A stretch of 64,000 bases of DNA from NCBI RefSeq assembly GCF_000264905.1, contig NW_006763147.1, positions 124,001 through 188,000 on the forward strand, written 5' to 3'. The stretch's first letter is position 1. Every line of letters starts with the position of its first letter. A program made the translations under genes and the position numbers. This document shows, in pieces, positions 12,854 through 23,249 of the stretch. The notes below the pieces were generated by a model, which was not told the origin of the DNA, did not search any database, and worked only from the letters and a program-made list of their open reading frames with translations. This stretch comes from Stereum hirsutum FP-91666 SS1 (lineage: Eukaryota; Basidiomycota; Agaricomycetes; Russulales; Stereaceae).

Positions 12854-13891
12854 TCATGCTACGACTCCAGACGCTGTCCGGCTGAGAGGCGGTGTGGCTA
12901 CACGAGCCGCACTCGTCACCGCCACGCTACTATGCCTCCTTCCTTCTAAGAAACTTGACTTAGAGCCTGCACCTCCGAGCCCAATCGTGTCCAACTTCAG
13001 TTGATAACGGAAAGACTGAAACCGAACGCTCGATTTAGCATTGGGTGATTTCGCGAGGGGAGTGTGGACCCGAATTTTCGGACCAGTGCTGGGGAGTGAA
13101 ACCCATCGGCCCTCCCGGTTGACTCCAGCATGTGAGTCGTCCGCGTTGATCGGCGGCGATGGGAAGGGAGAGTCGATGTGCTCCGGAGGCGTATCTGGAG
13201 CGGAGGCAAGATTTGCAGGGCTACCTGCGAGGTGATGGAAATAGTCGTCTGAGATAGGAGGACCCTGCGCTAGGCTGTAGCGGCGAGGACGAGAAGTGTT
13301 GATTGTGTTCAAGTCGACTTGAGGGAATTCTGGGCTCAGCTTTGCCTGTTTCCTAGCCAGCCCCGCTGGAAGAGAGTAGAATCGCGGACGATCCGTGGTG
13401 TGGTGCTCTCGAGAGGAAGGAAGGTTCATGGCGATGGAATGCTCTGGAGCGGATTCCCGTTTCGGGAGTGTGGCGTAATAGGTATCGCTGTGAGGCTTCG
13501 AATTCCGAAGAATGCCCTGAGCGACCCTAGCGTTTGGTCTGGGTGAGAACGGTCCGGGCGTAGGAGGATCCCACTCGTGAGGAGTGGTGGGTGCGTGTTC
13601 TCTGAGAGGAGTGGATACAGTTGAGAGGCGTCGACCATGATCGGTGGTGTGAGGAATAGGAGGGATGGTCAACGAAAGACGTCGAGGGTGGGGTTTATTC
13701 GGCCCACCGCTGGAAGTGATGGAGGGCGAGGAGATCTGGGAAGAAATGCTGCCGGAATCATGTGGCCCTGGCATGGATGTGATGGTAGAGGAAACGGGGG
13801 AAGTGTCGAATGGGTTGGTAAACATGGTGCTTGATGATTCGAACGCGGTGCAGATGCTGAGATGATGATGGAGTTCAGGAGGAAGATTCAA
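12854..13891 (-). CDS. Ser/Pro-rich disordered protein with repeated R-R-x-S motifs
   Basis: A single-exon frame of 345 residues that I do not recognise. It is low in hydrophobic residues and rich in Ser, Pro, Thr and Arg, with no signal peptide or membrane segment, so it is probably an intrinsically disordered cytosolic or nuclear protein. Four basophilic phospho-motifs of the form R-R-x-S stand out (RRLSL, RRLSTV, RRYSL, RRHSSV), the consensus for cAMP-dependent kinase. Proline-directed sites (TPP, SPP, TPL) are also frequent. The start at 13891 is the first ATG; the inner ATG before FTNPFDTSP is an alternative. The length of the open frame and its even composition argue for a real gene. 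Function unknown. Confidence 0.65.
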   Translation of the reverse strand: MNLPPELHHHLSICTAFESSSTMFTNPFDTSPVSSTITSMPGPHDSGSISSQISSPSITSSGGPNKPHPRRLSLTIPPIPHTTDHGRRLSTVSTPLREHAPTTPHEWDPPTPGPFSPRPNARVAQGILRNSKPHSDTYYATLPKRESAPEHSIAMNLPSSREHHTTDRPRFYSLPAGLARKQAKLSPEFPQVDLNTINTSRPRRYSLAQGPPISDDYFHHLAGSPANLASAPDTPPEHIDSPFPSPPINADDSHAGVNREGRWVSLPSTGPKIRVHTPLAKSPNAKSSVRFQSFRYQLKLDTIGLGGAGSKSSFLEGRRHSSVAVTSAARVATPPLSRTASGVVA

Positions 13892-14332
13892 GTCGCTGTT
13901 GTGGGGATTGATCGGAAGGAATCGAGAACCTTATAACTTTTGCAGAGTGAAACAGTGCAGCGCGGATTCTGAACACACCTCCGAGACATGCCGTGTTTAA
14001 AATAACCAAGTGCCTCCGTCGTCTCAGTTTTCTACCCGCCGATGAATCACCCGCGCTGTCGAGATGGACTAGCTTAACTCGCAAATCCATGCAATTTGAC
14101 GCGGGCTGGGTGATATTACAGAAAAGATACAGAAACCTGAATCATACCGATCTCAAAGTAGTTGAATACTTAGCGTCACTATTGTATGGTTAAAGATCAT
14201 GTCCTGCGTCAGTGATGCGTCCCAATCAGAAACGTGACCTAGCAAAACACGTACTTTCCTCTCAGAGTGCTCTGCTCACCGGCCAACTCCAAGCAATATT
14301 TCAGGAAAATCACGTATCAACGGCCACTTGAG
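13892..14332. other. Intergenic
   Basis: Lies between the Ser/Pro-rich gene and methyltransferase 1. No recognised gene or repeat. Confidence 0.45.
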
Positions 14333-15732
14333 TCAAACCCCGCCTCCCGCAACCTTTCGCGCCCAAACGAAATGAAGCGCAACCGTATACTTCCATTCCA
14401 GGTCTTTTCTCCCAACTTCATCCAACCATGCCTGCTTCAATTCGTTCGTATATCCATACTTCTCCAATGCTTCGGAAGTAGGCCCCGTAAATGCTTGTGA
14501 TAGAGACGCGAATATCGTCTTGCTCACTGCGCGAAGTTTTGGATCTACGGCGCTCATTAGCCTAGAGCAGATTTTACAGCCAGGAGAAAAAAAAAGAGAA
14601 AGGAAGGGGGTAAGTAGCGTAGCGTGTGAAACTCACCGGTAGGCAAAGGATGGAGTGGCAGTTTCACCTCGTCCACCTCTACCGTCTCGAACTCCGACAT
14701 CTCGTCCAGCCAAGGCTTCAATTTTGGTCCAATACTAGGGTCTTGACCTCTCGAACGCATGAAACCAGCCCACGTCACGATGCATCGCTTGATGCCAGGC
14801 ACGTTCGCCAGTTGCATGCCGGATGTCTCATCGTTGACGTCGAGGTCCCTAAGGGTCCATTCGTCGATGAGAAGGTATCCGTGCGGTGCGACGAGGGAGG
14901 CCAAGCGAGGAAGCACGGTCTGTCCATTCGGAAGCTTTATGTCGAGGAAACTTAGATTGTCAGTACCCGTACCGGGATGACCAGTAACTTCTTTGAGCAT
15001 ACTTACGTGGAGAAGAGTGTATCGCAGGTGAACCACATCGAATGCATTAGTTTCCAAGGGCATTGAGTCTTTGAGGATGTTCAGCTGCTGGAATAGCATG
15101 TTTGAAGGAACCGACCTGACGAAATTATGACGATGATGAGACCATCACATAGAACAAGATGCCACGCGCGTATGAGAACGATGTGGTGGCCAGTAATGTT
15201 GACATACCGTTTCGGCATAGGGTTGACGTCGACAGCCAAAACTTCTGCGTCCGGGAATTTTCTAGCTGCGTCAATGGCCCTGTAGCAGACAAAGGCCCAC
15301 GAAGATCGTTTCAGATTGGATAGGAATCAGGAGTGTCGTTGAGGCCTCACCAAGCACCAGAGCCGCACCTGTGATAAAGCAGAAGCTTAGCAATGCAGTA
15401 AATAATACGAAGACGAGGAGTCGGATATGTACCCTATGTCTAGGATTTTCTTGGGATGATCGAGGAGGGGTGCGAGTGTGATTCCTCCCAAGTATGCATT
15501 TATGCCAGTACTCATCGCGTCCAACCTGATAATCGCAGAGTCAGCATGCACCGAAACGAAAGTTAAGAAATAAAGTCTTGAGATATACCTTTCGAATTCG
15601 GATGGCGGAATGTCCTACATGTAGCAAGATAAAGGATTAGAGAGATACTCCAGAGCTAATTCTAAAGGTGGAACGCACCATGCCATCATGGATATACGTT
15701 GACGAATCTTTCGTCTGCCCAATATCTGACAT
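14333..15732 (-). CDS. SAM-dependent methyltransferase, tandem copy 1
   Basis: Eight short exons: 15732-15679, 15614-15589, 15525-15433, 15368-15351 (18 nt), 15279-15208, 15115-15007, 14934-14637 and 14544-14333. The spliced protein has the Rossmann SAM-binding motif I DIGCGSGAW, which falls across the 18-nt microexon. The acidic motif II follows (AEVLAVDVNPMPKR), then post-I blocks (FDVVHLRYTLLH; LLIDEWTLRDLD). The C-terminal part ends FVWARKVAGGGV. The fold resembles the class I methyltransferases often annotated as LaeA- or UMTA-like in basidiomycetes. The substrate cannot be read, and no biosynthetic core gene lies nearby. Its neighbour 16307-17715 is a tandem paralogue with the same exon structure. 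The start MSDIGQTKDSSTYIHDG is supported by the paralogue. Confidence 0.85.
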
Positions 15733-16306
15733 ATTCGGCGCTGGATATTGAGTGCAGAATCGGTGGTGCCAATGTCCAGATGATCTCCTGGTAAGATAAA
15801 GCTAGGATCAACTTATAGGAATCGATTGACCCACACGCCCGCGACTATGACTCGTTGAGCGGTAGTTCGAAGCGTCCCTGCGAAGAAGGATGGGGTCAAA
15901 ACTTCATCATGAGAACGAGAGTATCCACAATTTGCTCCGCAGCACAATGATAAAGCGTAATTATACCCAAACGGCCAGACTTGCCCGACGAAAGGGGTAC
16001 TCGACGAAGACAATGTCTCGGTTCACCAGATTCTTCCATTTTGTTCAGCTCAAGGATGCTCTACTTGACCGTGTTCTTACCCTTGTCGAGAGGCGATTGA
16101 TCAAAGTGCAGTAGACTGAAAAGGAACCAGCCACTGAATTCAAGCTCGTACGACGTTCTTTCTTTGTACAGAATACTACGTATTCCCGTATGATCGTCAG
16201 CGCGACAACGCGTATCAAGACATGAACAAGACGTACCTCAAAAACTTCCTTGACAATGCACGAACCGTGGTTGAACACGGTAAAAACCTGACTCGATTTC
16301 ACGTTC
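15733..16306. other. Intergenic between the two methyltransferases
   Basis: Promoter of copy 1 and 3' flank of copy 2. Nothing else recognised. Confidence 0.45.
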
Positions 16307-17715
16307 TCAGAGGCTCTTCGCACTAACAGCATCAACCCCACTTCCCGCCGCCTTCCTCGCCCAAACAAAGTAGACCTCCACCGCATACTTCCACTCCAAA
16401 TCATCCCTGCCAATCTCATCGGTCCATCCCTTCTTCACCTCGTCGGTATGCCCAAAGGCCTCAGCCTCCGGAGAAGTGGTTCCCGTGAAAGAACGATTCA
16501 TCGCCGTCTGGAGCGTCTCGCTCAGTGCCTTCAACTTTGGTTCTATACATCCACGAGATACCGTCAGCGACCCATGAAACCCTTGCATAGTAATGAAGAT
16601 ATGGAAGGCAAGCTCACCGGTAGGCCGAGGCCTGAACGGGACATCTACTTTGTCGACCTTGATCTCCTCGAACACCCTCAAATCTCCAAGATACCCTTCC
16701 AACTTTGGTCCAATAGCCGGATCCTGTCCATTGAAGCGCATATATCCCTTCCAGCTCTTCAAGGCCCTCTTGATCCCGGGAACGTTTCCGAGCTGGATAC
16801 TGTCCGAATCGGTGTCGATCTCGAGGTCTCGAGCGTGGAATTCGTCGATGAGGAGGTAGCCGGAGGGCGCGAGGAGGGAGGCCAGTTTGGGCAGGACGGT
16901 GTGGCCGTGGGGAAGCTACATCCGCGAAGGGCCAAACGGACGGAGGTTATGAAGGCAAAGAAAACGGAGAGGTGGCAGGAGCGACGTACGTGAAGGAGAA
17001 CGAATCTGACGTGGATGATGTCAAAACTGTTGACATCGAGGGGGATTGGGTCTTGGAGTACGTCCACTTGTTTGAATTTGAGATTGGCCGGGAGCGCTCT
17101 ACATTTCGTTTGAGAGGTGTCAGCGAACAGGCCAAAAATGGAGGGGTGTGAGGTGTCTGAACCGGTTAGGGAGCGGGTTGATGTCGATCGCTAGGACATC
17201 GGCATCCGGGAACTGCTGAGCGGCTTGTATAGCCCTGCCGTTTTTCGTAAATATATATTTTGTACACGGAGACACCGGAAGAAGTGCGTACCAAGCACCG
17301 GAGCCAGAGCTTGATGTGATGATAGTTAGGAAGTGGCTTAGCGGCTTGAAGTTGACGCGTGCATGTGAAGATCATACATACCCTACATCCAGGATTCGCT
17401 TGGGGTTCTCTGGGAGCGGAGCAAATGTAAGACCTCCCAGGTAGGCACGTAGCCCATTGTTCATGGTGTCGAGGCTGTTGCGAACAACTATGGGTTAGAA
17501 ACAGGTAATGTAGACTCGACGGCCTATGGGTCATATCGATCCTGTGGATAGATAAACTGTAAAGCTAAGCATACCGTTCATATTCATCGGGCGTAATGTC
17601 CTTTGGAATATACGTTGAGTTTGGTTCCGGGACAGCAGGACAAGCTGGGACTACCACAAATACTCACCGTTCCGTGGACATAGGACGACTTGATTTCTGC
17701 CTTGGTATCGGTCAT
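16307..17715 (-). CDS. SAM-dependent methyltransferase, tandem copy 2
   Basis: Eight exons: 17715-17668, 17600-17575, 17474-17382, 17309-17292 (18 nt), 17234-17163, 17098-16990, 16915-16618 and 16542-16307. Exons 2, 3, 4, 5 and 7 match copy 1 in length and phase. SAM motif I reads DVGSGSGAW (Cys of copy 1 replaced by Ser) and is again completed by the 18-nt exon. Further motifs are ADVLAIDINPLPNR, FDIIHVRFVLLH, YLLIDEFHARDLEI and FVWARKAAGSGV. The C-terminus is eight residues longer (DAVSAKSL). Likely a small-molecule O- or N-methyltransferase in the cytosol; substrate unknown. Both copies face the same way, as expected for a tandem duplication. The first intron uses the acceptor at 17601, which restores the T-D-I-T-P junction parallel to M-D-I-P-P of copy 1. 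Confidence 0.84.
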
Positions 17716-18920
17716 TCTTGCAATGGTGGTTGAAGTTCTGTATAGATGCAAAAGACACGTCAGACACGCAGCCTTTTAAATAAAACCTCCAGCGCTCCAG
17801 CACTGACTCGATCTTCACAGGTTTGGTCGTGCTACGTGACAACGGTACCGCAGCGAATGTGGGCCCTCTTCATAAATGTATCAGCCTGCATAATCCATCG
17901 ATACAAGAATGGGCGGCGCTCAGCGCGGTCAACATTATTTTGGTGTTATGTCTGAAAAAGGAAGGTGTTCAAGGAGCCAATGTGGGTCGACGGGGTGGTT
18001 AAAAACGGCTGTGTCGTTGTTGTGGGATAAAGAAGCCGTGAAGAACCGATGAGGACGGACGTCGGATAAGGCCGGAGCGGAGTTTGAATGGGTAGGTCTA
18101 AGGTGGCCACCGTGGCCCTTCACTCTCCTCCGTTCCCTCAACTCTCTCCCATGTTCCTTTTACTCGACCCATTGTCTCTTAATTCCATCGACCATCTATC
18201 GAACGCGCTTGCTTTTTTGTTCATCTCTTAATGCCTAATCTCGTGAATTTGTCGAGGGAAACCCCTCAGTGGCACCATACCGTGCTCCTCACACACTCGC
18301 CGCTGCACCTTACTTGTAAGTCTAACATCACTCGCCACCCCTTATATATATCGTCTCATTTTGAACCGATATGGTGCAGTACAAGTCAATGTTTTTGGGA
18401 AACTCTATGCTCCATGAATTGCTGCAAATTAAGGGTCATACGCGAACAGGTGCATATATGCGCCTTTTCTGTGGTACCTCTCGTGACCTGGTGAAATATG
18501 TGGATTCATTGCTTATTTATTCATCGGCTATGCAGAGACTATCCATGGAACCTAAGAGAGGGCCGCAGACTCAATGAAGGCAAGTGATCTTTTCACTTCC
18601 GAACCTACGCTCTTGCCCCTATCTCAAACTTGCAGCCTTTGGTATGAGAGCCAGGCCTTTGCATTCGCAGACCTATTCCTCGTGCCTCATTCACAAGGAG
18701 TAAAAGGTCTATGAGATTTCGTGATAGCTGAATATATTGAGTTCCTCTGTAGATGCTGATTTCACTGTGGTATTCTGGCCCTTAGCGGCTCCGCCATGGG
18801 TCCATCTTTGAAGTGACACTCCCCGCAGAACGAGAATGGAAACGCCTCGACAAAAGCGTCTTCCTTTTCTTCAACATCCATATTCTTTTCGCCCTCGAGC
18901 TCTGCCTCTTGCGGTGGTGC
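17716..18920. other. Gene-poor stretch upstream of methyltransferase 2
   Basis: About 1.2 kb. It holds the promoter of methyltransferase 2 and a pyrimidine-rich stretch near 18120-18220. On the minus strand 18772-18920 is an open frame in phase with the hypothetical ORF to its right (see 18921-19553). No other gene was recognised. Confidence 0.4.
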
Positions 18921-19553
18921 TTATTGGAGAAGTCTGCTGAGGAAGTATTTGTGGTGATTTGCCTGGACCATCTCACCTGGATCCCCTGCGGCAAGCCGCT
19001 CTGGCACTGTCCTCCGGTTCTTGTTCCTAGGAAATTTCGCCAAGACGCCTTGCAACCCCATTAGCTCTTTTGCTGTAGCTGAGCGGACAAGAGGCTTTCT
19101 CTCTTTGCACTGTCCGGTCTTCCACCTCCGAGTCGACTCTTGTCTAGGCGTCATTGCGTTCCTGCAATACGGATATCCGTCGAGATAACTGTGCATCGCA
19201 GCAGTTACAAGACTAGTACTCAGGGTTCTTTCATTCGGCAGAACGTTTATGGTTCTTGGTAGGAGCGGTTCCGGGAAGTCTGCGTGACTTTTAGTTTCCA
19301 CCTCAGCGCCACACTGCTCTGGATGAACGGGATCTTCCGGCCTGTTTTGGGTTCTTTTTCTCATCCACCCCGCAACCTTCGTCTTGCAGTCGACGAGAAG
19401 TGCACTCGTCGAGTTGTCCAAGCATCGACGAAGCGCACCTTTGGAGCATTTGTTGTGCTTGGCCGTTGTGGGGACGTATCGATGCGGGGGTGCCAAGTCG
19501 GCCGTGGCGTGCGGGGTATGATAGAATGCGGGGCACGGACCGATCGCGATCAA
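18921..19553 (-). CDS. Hypothetical protein (uncertain)
   Basis: An open frame of 210 residues, unrecognised. It is Cys-, Arg- and Lys-rich with protein-like stretches (FPEPLLPRTINVLPNER; MHSYLDGYPYCRNAMTPRQ). After its TAA stop at 18921 the same frame stays open to 18772 and encodes an acidic, Cys-containing segment (PPQEAELEGEKNMDVEEKE, then FSFCGECHFKDGP). That looks like a former C-terminus cut by one nonsense codon, or an exon joined by a splice I cannot place. Smaller frames overlap on both strands, so this may be chance. It lies between methyltransferase 2 and the promoter of the first JEN-type gene, with which it is divergent. Confidence 0.3.
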   Translation of the reverse strand: MIAIGPCPAFYHTPHATADLAPPHRYVPTTAKHNKCSKGALRRCLDNSTSALLVDCKTKVAGWMRKRTQNRPEDPVHPEQCGAEVETKSHADFPEPLLPRTINVLPNERTLSTSLVTAAMHSYLDGYPYCRNAMTPRQESTRRWKTGQCKERKPLVRSATAKELMGLQGVLAKFPRNKNRRTVPERLAAGDPGEMVQANHHKYFLSRLLQ

Positions 19554-19713
19554 AATTCGTCAAAGCCCGCCAGGAACGACGCGTGGGGAAATCAACCTCG
19601 TCCAATCACGAAATGGTCAGTTGACCTCCGCATTTGGTCAATTCTCGCGCTTCTCTTCATGCGAGCACGAATCGAAACATTTTCCTTCCTCTTTCGTCAT
19701 GCCTACGTCTCAG

Positions 19714-19720
19714 TATAAAT
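19714..19720 (+). promoter_or_regulatory. TATA box of JEN-type gene 1
   Basis: TATAAAT lies 95 bp before the ATG at 19809, followed by a pyrimidine-rich stretch (about 19750-19795), as is common around fungal transcription starts. The paralogue at 35298 has TATAAAG at a similar distance. Confidence 0.5.
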
Positions 19721-19808
19721 GGTGCCAACAACCCTGTGACTCGCTAGCGCTGTCCCTTTGCGCTTCCCCCCCATCTCCCCCTCCTCTTGACGATCCCTCA
19801 GTCACGGA

Positions 19809-22171
19809 ATGGCCCCATACTTCTTACGAAACCTTGTGCCAAAACGGGAGACGAGGGCAGAGGGTAGACCGCTGCTCGAAGCTCTGGGTACAATCACTTG
19901 GGTGCAGTGGGCACAGTTCTGGTCGGGGTACGTCGCCATCAAATATTGTTGGCTTTGAAAAGGTTGCTGAGACAGTTCGTTATGCACTTCAGGTGGCTGG
20001 CATGGTCCTGCGATGCTATCGACTTCTTCTCCGTATCACTCAGCGTATCGCGACTCGCGGCGCAGTTCGATAGGGACACCTCACATATCGTACGTCCTGT
20101 CGATTGCGGAGGCACCTCCTCCCCGTGCGTGCATGATAGCTTACTTGGGTATCATTTCCGTGTATGCAGACGACGGCCATAACTCTCACTCTTCTCTTCC
20201 GTTCTGTTGGTGCGGTGAGTGGCTTTCCATTTGTCTTTGGTTCGTTCCCTATTTTTGCTCGGCGGAGACCTCTAAAAATAAGCAATGGGAAGCGTCCGCA
20301 CGAAGTTTTGTGCTATGTAGGGCGCGGGGTATATGGCGGAACACCTTATCCCGTTTTGCATTCCCTGTTGCCATTTGCGGTGATCCGCAATACACAGATG
20401 GTGCCTTGCTTCGTGTTATGGTTCAAAACTTGGGGGAGATAGTTTACGCCTCGATCCACGGCAGCACTGATCTTTACACGCAACGGTGCTCCTGTCCATC
20501 GTGCGGGACCGTCCTCTCAGAACCCACTTTCTTTCGAACTGATCGTCGTTTTTCGGTATGTATGTGATACTCACTCTCTCTGATTCGTAGGTCCTCTTCG
20601 GAGTTTTCTCAGACCGTTTCGGACGCAAATGGCCATTGGTTTTCAACCTGCTCATGATCTCCGTCCTCGAACTCGGCTCTGGCTTCGTCAACACCTTCCG
20701 TGCCTTCCTCGCCGTTCGCTCCCTCTTCGGTATCGCCATGGGCGGGATCTGGGGCCTTGCGGCATCCACCGCTCTGGAGAACCTCCCTGTCGAAACGCGT
20801 GGTCTCGCCTCCGGTGTCCTTCAGCAGGGTTACGCCGTCGGCTACCTCCTCGCCGCCGTTATCAGTCTGACGTTGGTACCGGAGACAACGACGACGTGGA
20901 GGAGTCTTTTCTGGTGTGCCAGTGGGATCAGCGCGTTTGCTGCGTTCATCAGGGCGCTCGTACCCGAGAGTGAGATCTTCTTGAAGGCGAGGGAGATTGA
21001 GAGGAAGAGAGGAGCGACGACTGGGAAGAAGACGAAGGTGTTCATTCATGAGACCGGGCAGATGTTGAAGAAGCATTGGCTGCTTTGCATTTACGCCGTT
21101 TTGCTCATGACCGGTCGGTATCCCTCCTCAGTTCTCCTGTGACGACGATGCTAACCTCGACGTATATAGGCTTCAACTTCTTGTCGCATGGATCGCAGGA
21201 CCTCTACCCCACCTACCTCGAGAAATCAAAGGGCTTCTCAGACCACTCTGCCACTGTCGCTACCATCATCGGTAACTGTGGTGCTATCGCGTATGCCTCC
21301 CTCTCACGTTAATCTCTCACTCCATACCATCTACTAACTGCATCATGCCGTTTGCAGTGGTGGTGCAGTCGCAGGATACCTTTCTCAATACCTCGGTCGC
21401 CGACTGACCATCATCGGCTTCACCCTCCTCATCGGCGCCTTCATTCCTCTCTGGATCATCCCAAGCAGCTTCTCCGGCCTCGCCGCTGGCGCGTTCTGTA
21501 TCCAATTCGGTGTACAGGGAGCATGGGGTGTCATTCCCATCCAGCTTGCCGAGATGAGCCCTCCTGGGTTCAGGGCGACGTTCCCTGGTGTGGCATATCA
21601 GCTTGGGAACGTGAGTTTCCCGTTTCTCGGTTCCCACTCGGCGTCCATCTGTCCAGTAACAACATGCTGATTGGTTTTGTGTGGTGTCGCATTAGATGGT
21701 CTCGTCTGCCTCGGCACAAATCGAAGCCACGGGGGGAAACAACCTCAAGACGACTATCACCCAGAACGGTGTGACTACTGTCGTGCCGGATTATGCCAAG
21801 GTGCAGGGCATCCTCATCGGTGTCGTCGCCGCATTCGTCGTCTTCATCACCATCATTGGCCCAGAGTACGTGTCTTCAGCTCTTCCTTCTCCCTTATCTC
21901 GCCCTCTCCGTTTCCTTCTCCTCTACTTGTGGTCCGGTGCTTATGGTCGGATTCGTTCGTTGTTACTCTCAGAAACCACGGCGCGCATTTCGAGAAACAC
22001 AAAACCGCATTCGAAGAAGGTGGCGGAGACGATAACGCGATCCTCGAGGAAGAAGACCTGGAAGCGAAGCCCGGTACCACTGGGGTCGGCGTGCATGAGG
22101 TCGGGAGGGAAGGGAAAGAGAGGGAGTCGACGGGGAGCGTGAGGTCCGAAAATATCGCTGAGAAGGTTTGA
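19809..22171 (+). CDS. JEN-type monocarboxylate/proton symporter (MFS), copy 1
   Basis: Eight exons: 19809-19927, 19993-20089, 20170-20214, 20591-21113, 21170-21290, 21358-21610, 21696-21865 and 21971-22171. The protein has the MFS loop VLFGVFSDRFGRKWP and, in exon 5, NFLSHGSQDLYPT, which fits the JEN signature Nxx[S/T]Hx[S/T]QDxxxT. Membrane segments include LLAAVISLTLVP and LTIIGFTLLIGAFIPLW. The C-terminus is a charged cytosolic tail (HFEKHKTAFEEGGGDDN). JEN proteins import lactate, pyruvate and related acids with protons across the plasma membrane and are usually glucose-repressed. The start MAPYFLRNLVPKRE is shared with the copy at 33069-35298. The third intron is 376 nt, far longer than the others, and is also long in that copy. 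The substrate is inferred from family only. Confidence 0.92.
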
Positions 22172-23249
22172 GATGGCGTGAGTGGTAGGGGGTAGGCTGT
22201 AGTGATGATTATGTTGCGACGATACGACCTATGAGGTGGTGGACAATACGAGCGTCGGTCGACGTGCGAAGTACGGCCGTGGTCGCATTCCTTGTATTTG
22301 TAACGATTAATGCCGCTTTCAAGTTATTCTGCTTTTATTTCGTTGATACGACGAACTCTACGATGCGTTCGTGCCAAAGATTCATCTGGTGATAAGCTCG
22401 TCTGAAGGGAATAAGCCTAAATAAATTAGGAGAAAAGAGGAGTGGCTAATAGTAACAACAAAGCAAAAAGAACGGACGGAGGAAGCGAGTGCATAAAAGT
22501 GTCCAACGGGTGTACATGATCTGCACAGCGTGGCGGGCCCGGAGTCGAACCCACGACCTGTAGGAAAGCCCAAGTGCACACAGACGGCACCACACAAACC
22601 ATTCGACCACTCCTGGACACCTTTCCAGGGCTCGAGATTAGCGATATATATATTCCTTGTTGGTTGGTGGTTGTTTCGCATTACTCTCATGGTCGCTTGA
22701 ACACTCTTTCCCCAACTTGAAGTCAGGCCCACAACATGAAAAAGTAGCTCAGTGTCATGGAACCCCATTTTCAAGTGGACCGTCTTATTCGCTGGACATT
22801 TGAACGGTGACTGGAGGCCCATGAGCCACTGTCGAGGATGCCACATGCAGCGCTGTTTGGCTCGAGCTTCCTTGTTCCAACTTCCAACCACAACGCCGCC
22901 AGTTCAAACGTTGAGACGTTCAACAACCGGCGTACTACGACCTCATTGACGTTGACCGTCACTGGAAACAGAGTCGGATCAAGAAGGTAGATTCTGCAGG
23001 ATAGCATTCATAGCAATGTAATCGTAAGACGGTAAATAAGTACAAGTTAAAGCAGCCCTCCATCCACGGCCACCTGGAGGAGATCATCCAAAAAACATAC
23101 GGAGCAGATCAGCACAACATTCATCGTAAGGTCAAGTATCAGCTATCATCACAGCCCATCCTCATAATCAAACAATCCAGAGTAGTAGAGAAAAAATGGT
23201 GTAAGGTCCAACCTCTCGAAGCGCTCCTAAAGCTAAAGGCTATCGAAGC
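22172..23249. other. Intergenic between convergent JEN copy 1 and sugar transporter
   Basis: About 1.08 kb between two 3' ends. It holds the tRNA-like element at 22541-22620 and otherwise only short shadow frames. Confidence 0.5.
22541..22620 (-). repeat. tRNA-like sequence, candidate tRNA-derived SINE or tRNA pseudogene
   Basis: On the minus strand a Pol III A-box-like TGGTCGAATGG (22609-22599) is followed 47 nt later by a perfect B-box GGTTCGACTCC (22551-22541). The flanks do not fold: no 7-bp acceptor stem pairs, and the T stem has mismatches. It is therefore not an intact tRNA gene. A class II tRNA pseudogene or the head of a tRNA-derived SINE fits. A SINE tail and target duplication were not identified. 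Confidence 0.45.

Noticed and set aside
17651..17690. A 17- to 23-nt intron at the start of methyltransferase 2
   Set aside because: Too short to be spliced. A 67-nt intron ending at 17601 gives the junction that matches the paralogue.
22500..22640. A standard tRNA gene
   Set aside because: A and B boxes are present, but the acceptor and T stems do not pair, so I list it only as tRNA-like.
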